64,000 nt of DNA, taken from contig NZ_RKHK01000001.1 of the NCBI RefSeq assembly GCF_003752405.1, positions 1,674,001 to 1,738,000 on the forward strand, written 5' to 3'. The position numbers and the translations under genes were made by a program. The DNA is from Bogoriella caseilytica (lineage in GTDB: Bacteria > Actinomycetota > Actinomycetes > Actinomycetales > Actinomycetaceae). The notes under the pieces are model-generated. The model was not told the DNA's origin. It worked only from the letters and a program-made list of their open reading frames with translations, and ran no database searches. Positions 60,235 to 64,000 of the stretch are shown here, piece after piece. Positions within the stretch are counted from its first letter, which is position 1. Each line of letters begins with the position of its first letter.

Positions 60235-60246
60235 ATATTACGTAAT
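60235..60246 (-). promoter_or_regulatory. leaderless promoter and ArsR operator candidate
   Basis: On the minus strand TAATAT (60235-60240) ends 6 nt before the ArsR start, leaving no room for a leader. The perfect palindrome ATTACGTAAT (60237-60246) overlaps it. This A/T-rich island stands out in the GC-rich surroundings and is typical of ArsR sites. Confidence 0.55.
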
Positions 60247-60303
60247 TCCAGTGCGATGCGCTACTGGATGCCACGCGGGCGTCCAGCAGGCAAGCTGTCT
60301 CAG

Positions 60304-61293
60304 GTGTGGACCGCGTACTGGACGACCTCTCCTGGCCATGGCGAACTGCGGACCGAACGGGGCCGCGTACCCGGGCCGGGGGAGGTCCTGGTGCGCACCC
60401 TGGTCTCCGGGGTCTCCCGGGGGACCGAGACGCTGGTGCACACCGGCGCCGTGCCCGCGGAGGTCGCCGAGCTCATGCGCGCCCCCTTCCAGGAGGGCGA
60501 CCTTCCCGGGCCGGTGAAGTACGGCTACCTCAGCGTCGGCGTCGTCGAGGACGGTCCGGCCCACTTGATCCATCAACGGGTCTTCGTCCTGCATCCGCAC
60601 CAGGACCGCTACATCGTGCCGGTTGAGGCCGTCACCCCCGTACCGGCGGGCGTGCCCACCTCTCGTGCCGTGCTCGCCGGAGCAGTCGAGACCGCGATCA
60701 ACATCCTCTGGGAAGCGGCGCCGCGGCTGGGTGACCGCATCGCGATCATCGGCGCCGGGATGATCGGCGCGGCGGTGGCCGCCCTCGCCCGCGACTTCCC
60801 GCTCGCGCGCCTCCAGCTCATCGACGTCAACCCCGACCGTGCGAGGCTGGCCCAGCACTGGGGCATCGAGTGGCGGGATCCCGCTACCGCCGAGGGCGAC
60901 TGTGACCTGGTAATCCACGCCTCCGGATCCGAGGCCGGCCTCGCGCGCGCACTGGAGCTGCTGGGCGAACAGGGAGAGGTCGTCGAAGCCTCCTGGTACG
61001 GCTCGACGGCTCCCCGGGTGCCGCTCGGCGGAGCCTTCCACGCCAAACGGCTGAGCATCCGTGCCTCGCAGGTGGGCGTGGTCGCCGCGGCGCGGCGGGC
61101 TCGCCGCACGCACGCCGACCGCTTGGCCCTGGCCCTGGACCGGCTCACCGACCCCGCCTTCGATGCCCTCATCACCGGCACGGCCCCCTTCGACGAGCTG
61201 CCCGAGGTCATGCCCCGCCTGGCCGCCGGTGAGGGGGCGCCGTTGTGCCAGGTCATCACCTATCCGCAGTCCGACCAGCATCGAACGGCATAA
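60304..61293 (+). CDS. zinc-less medium-chain dehydrogenase of the pterin/GT4 cluster
   Basis: This 329-residue MDR-fold protein begins VWTAYWTTSPGHGELR. It has the GroES-like half (about 1-130, with LVSGVSRGTETLVHTG near 35 and VKYGYLSVGVVEDG near 70) and a Rossmann half with IAIIGAGMIGAAVAAL near 150. The zinc-binding cysteines and His of classical alcohol dehydrogenases are not seen. A GTG at 60304 matches the family start; an ATG at 60256 would add 16 residues. It diverges from ArsR and precedes a PTPS-fold protein and a glycosyltransferase, which suggests it acts on a sugar or pterin-linked alcohol. The substrate is unknown. Confidence 0.78.
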   Translation: MWTAYWTTSPGHGELRTERGRVPGPGEVLVRTLVSGVSRGTETLVHTGAVPAEVAELMRAPFQEGDLPGPVKYGYLSVGVVEDGPAHLIHQRVFVLHPHQDRYIVPVEAVTPVPAGVPTSRAVLAGAVETAINILWEAAPRLGDRIAIIGAGMIGAAVAALARDFPLARLQLIDVNPDRARLAQHWGIEWRDPATAEGDCDLVIHASGSEAGLARALELLGEQGEVVEASWYGSTAPRVPLGGAFHAKRLSIRASQVGVVAAARRARRTHADRLALALDRLTDPAFDALITGTAPFDELPEVMPRLAAGEGAPLCQVITYPQSDQHRTA

Positions 61294-61357
61294 TCCCGCC
61301 GCGGGCCATACCGTTCGAGCGACACCTGGCCTGAGTATCCTCACCTAGGAGTGAACC

Positions 61358-61735
61358 GTGTTCTCCCTGACCGTCCGCGACCACATGATGATCGCCCATT
61401 CACTGCCGCACCCCGCCTTCGGGCCCGCCCAAGGCCTCCACGGCGCCACCTTCGTGGTCGAGTTGAGCATCCGGCGAGCGGAGCTGGACGAGGCCGGCAT
61501 CGTGATCGATATCGGTGAGGCCACCGGCATGCTCAAGGACGCGCTGGCCGACCTCGACTACTCCAATCTCGATGACCACCCTGAGCTGACGGGCACCTTG
61601 ACCACCACCGAGCACCTCGCGCGCTTCATCGCCGAGCGCATCGCCACCCGCCTTCAAGGCGGCCCCTATGCCGGGCTGGACGTCACGCTGCGAGAACACC
61701 CGGACGCCTGGGCGAGCTACTCGCGCGAGCTGTGA
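61358..61735 (+). CDS. 6-pyruvoyl-tetrahydropterin synthase/QueD-fold protein with altered active site
   Basis: This 125-residue protein has the T-fold of PTPS/QueD. Zinc ligand His14 (IAHSL) and His28 (LHGATF) are kept, but HGH has become HGA (Ala30). The catalytic Cys before it is absent (GPAQGLHG), and LDH has become LDY, losing the catalytic His. TTTEHLARFIAERI and the late Glu in LREHPDAWASY are conserved. It is therefore unlikely to make carboxytetrahydropterin by the usual mechanism. AGGAG stands 6 nt before the GTG. It overlaps the glycosyltransferase by 4 nt. Confidence 0.82.
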   Translation: MFSLTVRDHMMIAHSLPHPAFGPAQGLHGATFVVELSIRRAELDEAGIVIDIGEATGMLKDALADLDYSNLDDHPELTGTLTTTEHLARFIAERIATRLQGGPYAGLDVTLREHPDAWASYSREL

Positions 61736-62763
61736 GTGCTACCGCCTTCCTCACCTGGGACAGTCAGCGCCCCTCCGGTGGGAACACCTACAACGCGGAG
61801 CTGATCGGCGCTCTGCGTGCTGCGGGTGAGGAGGTGGAGGTCTACCGGGTGCCCGGCAGCTGGCCGGCCCCTCAGGCTGCTGCGCGCGAGCGCGCCGCCC
61901 AGATCCTGAACAGGGGCGCCGTCGCCATCGTTGATGGCATCGTCGCCTCGGGCGTTCCGGAAGCCATTGACCAGGCGGTCGACGCCGGCCGGCGCGTGGT
62001 GGTCCTGGCTCACATGGCGGCGGCGGATGAGCACGGCCTTTCCGAGGCCGAGCGCGCCCGCCGTGAGGACCGGGAAGGGCGCGCCTTCCGTGCGGCCAGC
62101 GCGGTGGTGGCCACCAGCAAGACCGCCGCCCGAGACCTCGAGCGGCGCCACCGGCTCACTCAGGTGCACGTCGCGCTGCCCGGGATGCGGGCGCAACCAC
62201 CGGCGGCCGGCTCCGATCCACCGCGCATCCTCGCCGTCGGGGCGGTGACGCCCACCAAGGATCACCGCACTCTCCTGCGCGCCCTCTCCCACCTGTCCGA
62301 ACTGCATTGGAGTGCCCGCATCGTGGGCTCGGACGACCTCGATCCGGCCCTAACGGGCGAGCTCGCCGCCATGATCCGTCACGAGGGCTGGTCGGACCGG
62401 GTCCGGCTCACCGGGGCGTTGACCGGCGAGCCGCTGGAAGTGCAGTGGTGCGCCGCCGACCTGCTGGTGCTGCCCTCGCGCCACGAGACCTACGGACTGG
62501 TGGTCCTCGAGGCGCTGGCCCACGGGATCCCGGCCGTGGTCACCGACACCGGTGCCGCAGAAGCCTTGGCCGTGGGGGGGCCGGGGCGCCCACTTCCCGG
62601 CGTTGTGGTCCCCGTGGGGGACGCCTCGGCTCTTGCTGATCGACTCCGCGCGTGGGCGAGCGCCGACGGGCTTCGCACTGCCTGGCGCAGGCGTGCCGGT
62701 GCAGTGCGGGAAATGCTGCCTTCCTGGGAGCAGACAGCGCGGAGCGTCCGCCGCATCATCTGA
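61732..62763 (+). CDS. family 4 glycosyltransferase
   Basis: This 343-residue GT-B glycosyltransferase has an N-terminal acceptor domain starting FLTWDSQRPSGGNTYNAEL. The C-terminal GT4 domain has ILAVGAVTPTKDHRTLLRAL near 165 and LLVLPSRHETYGLVVLEALAHGIPAVVTD near 245, with the two glutamates of the EX7E motif. It is likely to transfer a sugar from a nucleotide donor. The GTGA overlap with the PTPS-fold gene suggests the two proteins work together, for example on glycosylation of a pterin-like product. It converges on the riboflavin-type fusion gene 16 nt away. Confidence 0.88.
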   Translation: MSATAFLTWDSQRPSGGNTYNAELIGALRAAGEEVEVYRVPGSWPAPQAAARERAAQILNRGAVAIVDGIVASGVPEAIDQAVDAGRRVVVLAHMAAADEHGLSEAERARREDREGRAFRAASAVVATSKTAARDLERRHRLTQVHVALPGMRAQPPAAGSDPPRILAVGAVTPTKDHRTLLRALSHLSELHWSARIVGSDDLDPALTGELAAMIRHEGWSDRVRLTGALTGEPLEVQWCAADLLVLPSRHETYGLVVLEALAHGIPAVVTDTGAAEALAVGGPGRPLPGVVVPVGDASALADRLRAWASADGLRTAWRRRAGAVREMLPSWEQTARSVRRII

Positions 62764-62779
62764 CCATGCGCCGCCCGGG

Positions 62780-64000
62780 CTAGGAGTCCGCGAGCACGAA
62801 CTCAGTGCAGACGTCCTCGCCGAGGTTCCAGCGCCGGTTCGGGGCGCGGACGGCCTCAGCCAAGCGCGGGGAGCCGTTGAAGCGCAGACCGGGCACGCCG
62901 TCGCCGATGAGAACTGGCGCCACCGTGATGAACAGCCGATCCAACGCCCCAGCGGCCAGGAAGGCGGACACCAGCCTTCCGCCCCCCTCCACGAGCACGC
63001 GCTCCAGGCCCCGCTCGTGCAGCAAGGCCAGCACGTCCGCCGGGGCGAACCCGCGCTCGGACACCGGAGCCCGCACCACGCTCACGTGGGGGAGCGGATT
63101 GGCCACCTCCGTGGGATCCGGGGCTTCGTCTCCGATGATCCAGAGGGTGGGGGCCTCGCTCTCGGTCAGTACATGAGCGGTGCGAGGCAGGCGTGCCCGG
63201 GGGTCGAGCACCACCCGAACCGGGTGGGCGCCAGCAGTCAGGCGCACGGTGAGGCGGGCATCGTCGGCGATCACGGTGGAGGCCCCGACCACCACCGCGT
63301 CCACCTGGGCGCGCAGGCGGTGGAGGTGGGTGTGGTCCACCTCGCCGGTCAGCCGTGCGCCGTCGCCGGTTCTGGAAGCGATGAACCCGTCGATGGACTG
63401 CCCCATCTGCGCGATCGTCAGCGCCCCGGTGGCCTGCGCGAGGGGACCATAGCGTTCGACAAGCTCCCGCTCGGCATCGGAGGTCAGCGCCGACATCGGC
63501 GGCACCTGCCCGGCCAACAGCATGGACCAGGCATCCGGGAGCGCAGAGATGGCATCGTGACGCATCCTGCGGCGCTTGGTGTCCAGGTAGAAGGCGTTCT
63601 CGGGGCGATCCTCCACGGCAGGCCGGCGCCGCGCCGCGACCTCGATGCCATAGTCGTTCAACCGCTCACCCTTCTCGGGGTTGGCGGTGAGCAGCGTGAT
63701 CCGGGTGGCGCCCAGGTCGTGCAGGATTCCCGCCACCTCGGAGTAGTCCCGGGCATCGGCGGGGTACCCCAGACGCAGGTTCGCGTCCACGGTGTCCACG
63801 CCGGTGTCCTGCAATGCATAGGCATGCAGCTTGGCGAGCAGGCCGATCCCGCGGCCTTCGTGCCCCCGGGCATAGATGAGCGCTCCGCGCCCCTCGGCGG
63901 CGATCGCGGCCAGGGCGGCCTGGAGCTGCTCACCGCAGTCGCAGCGGTAGGAGCCGAGCGCATCACCGGTGAGGCACTCCGAGTGCACCCGCACCAGTGG
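62780..64000 (-). CDS. GTP cyclohydrolase II / RibD-reductase-domain fusion (N-terminus outside window)
   Basis: About 406 residues are visible; the start lies beyond the window. The first part is GTP cyclohydrolase [13 protein letters not shown] followed by RCDCGEQL supplies the three zinc cysteines, [10 protein letters not shown] the catalytic region, and NDYGIEV ends it near visible residue 120. From about 190 the protein is a RibD C-terminal reductase domain: [26 protein letters not shown] and [14 protein letters not shown]. The deaminase domain of RibD is not present. Riboflavin pathway genes are normally RibA-RibB and RibG fusions, so this combination is unusual and points to a dedicated pathway with the convergent PTPS/GT4 genes. 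Confidence 0.9.
   Translation of the reverse strand, partial: PLVRVHSECLTGDALGSYRCDCGEQLQAALAAIAAEGRGALIYARGHEGRGIGLLAKLHAYALQDTGVDTVDANLRLGYPADARDYSEVAGILHDLGATRITLLTANPEKGERLNDYGIEVAARRRPAVEDRPENAFYLDTKRRRMRHDAISALPDAWSMLLAGQVPPMSALTSDAERELVERYGPLAQATGALTIAQMGQSIDGFIASRTGDGARLTGEVDHTHLHRLRAQVDAVVVGASTVIADDARLTVRLTAGAHPVRVVLDPRARLPRTAHVLTESEAPTLWIIGDEAPDPTEVANPLPHVSVVRAPVSERGFAPADVLALLHERGLERVLVEGGGRLVSAFLAAGALDRLFITVAPVLIGDGVPGLRFNGSPRLAEAVRAPNRRWNLGEDVCTEFVLADS

Noticed and set aside
59809-60303. A long N-terminal extension of the zinc-less dehydrogenase
   Set aside because: It is antisense to the ArsR gene and contains no domain sequence; the family start matches the GTG at 60304.
1-64000. 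CRISPR arrays, transposases, phage genes or plasmid origins
   Set aside because: I looked for repeat-spacer structure, DDE or tyrosine recombinase motifs and phage proteins in all frames and saw none.

Overview
The window is high-GC, densely packed DNA from an actinobacterium. The features that suggest this are many GTG starts, ATGA/GTGA stop-start overlaps, lipobox-bearing binding proteins, TANNNT-type -10 boxes placed 6-7 nt before start codons, and the gene order DUF5926 / glycosyltransferase / pheA / diacylglycerol kinase / serS / HAD / tRNA-Ser. A soil- or plant-associated Micrococcales genus (Ruania- or Georgenia-like) is my inference, not something the sequence proves. I saw no phage, transposase, CRISPR or plasmid gene.

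Region 1 (1-15.2 kb) is glycan and inositol catabolism. Three overlapping genes (GH38 alpha-mannosidase, an alpha/alpha-toroid polysaccharide-lyase-like protein, a SIS-domain sugar-phosphate enzyme) are followed by a transaldolase-family gene, a GntR/HutC repressor and a near-complete myo-inositol operon iolC-B-D-A-G-E. The usual IolJ aldolase is not next to it.

Region 2 (15.2-25.1 kb) holds a DUF47/PiT phosphate-transport pair, a five-gene peptide/glycoside-type ABC importer and a PAP2 phosphatase. A perfect 10-bp palindrome found upstream of the transaldolase recurs upstream of the importer.

Region 3 (25.1-36.6 kb) is the most unusual part. A DeoR repressor diverges from a carbohydrate ABC importer, two class II aldolases, two adjacent kinases that look like the ADP-dependent phosphofructokinase/glucokinase family (best known from archaea and animals), and an SDR. 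Converging on these are a YihS-type AGE-family sugar isomerase and a second SDR. Together they look like an undescribed isomerase-kinase-aldolase route built on ADP-dependent kinases.

Region 4 (36.6-48.6 kb) is an IclR-controlled set: CoA-transferase, TRAP transporter, enoyl-CoA hydratase, acyl-CoA dehydrogenase, MaoC hydratase, SDR and an FAD oxidoreductase. It looks like uptake and CoA-dependent oxidation of an organic acid. A glycerol-dehydrogenase-like gene follows behind a terminator.

Region 5 (48.6-58.2 kb) is conserved chromosome: DUF5926, GT2, a 34-residue membrane protein, pheA, a diacylglycerol kinase, serS, a HAD phosphatase, a quinone oxidoreductase, two tRNA-Ser genes flanking a very acidic small lipoprotein, and a DUF1349 protein. 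Several of these genes appear to be transcribed without a leader.

Region 6 (58.2-64 kb) has an ArsR / beta-lactamase-fold / membrane-protein operon. After it comes the edge of a cluster with a zinc-less dehydrogenase, a QueD/PTPS-fold protein lacking the usual catalytic residues, a GT4 glycosyltransferase and a GTP-cyclohydrolase-II/RibD-reductase fusion cut by the window end. This looks like part of an uncharacterised pterin- or riboflavin-precursor-derived pathway.
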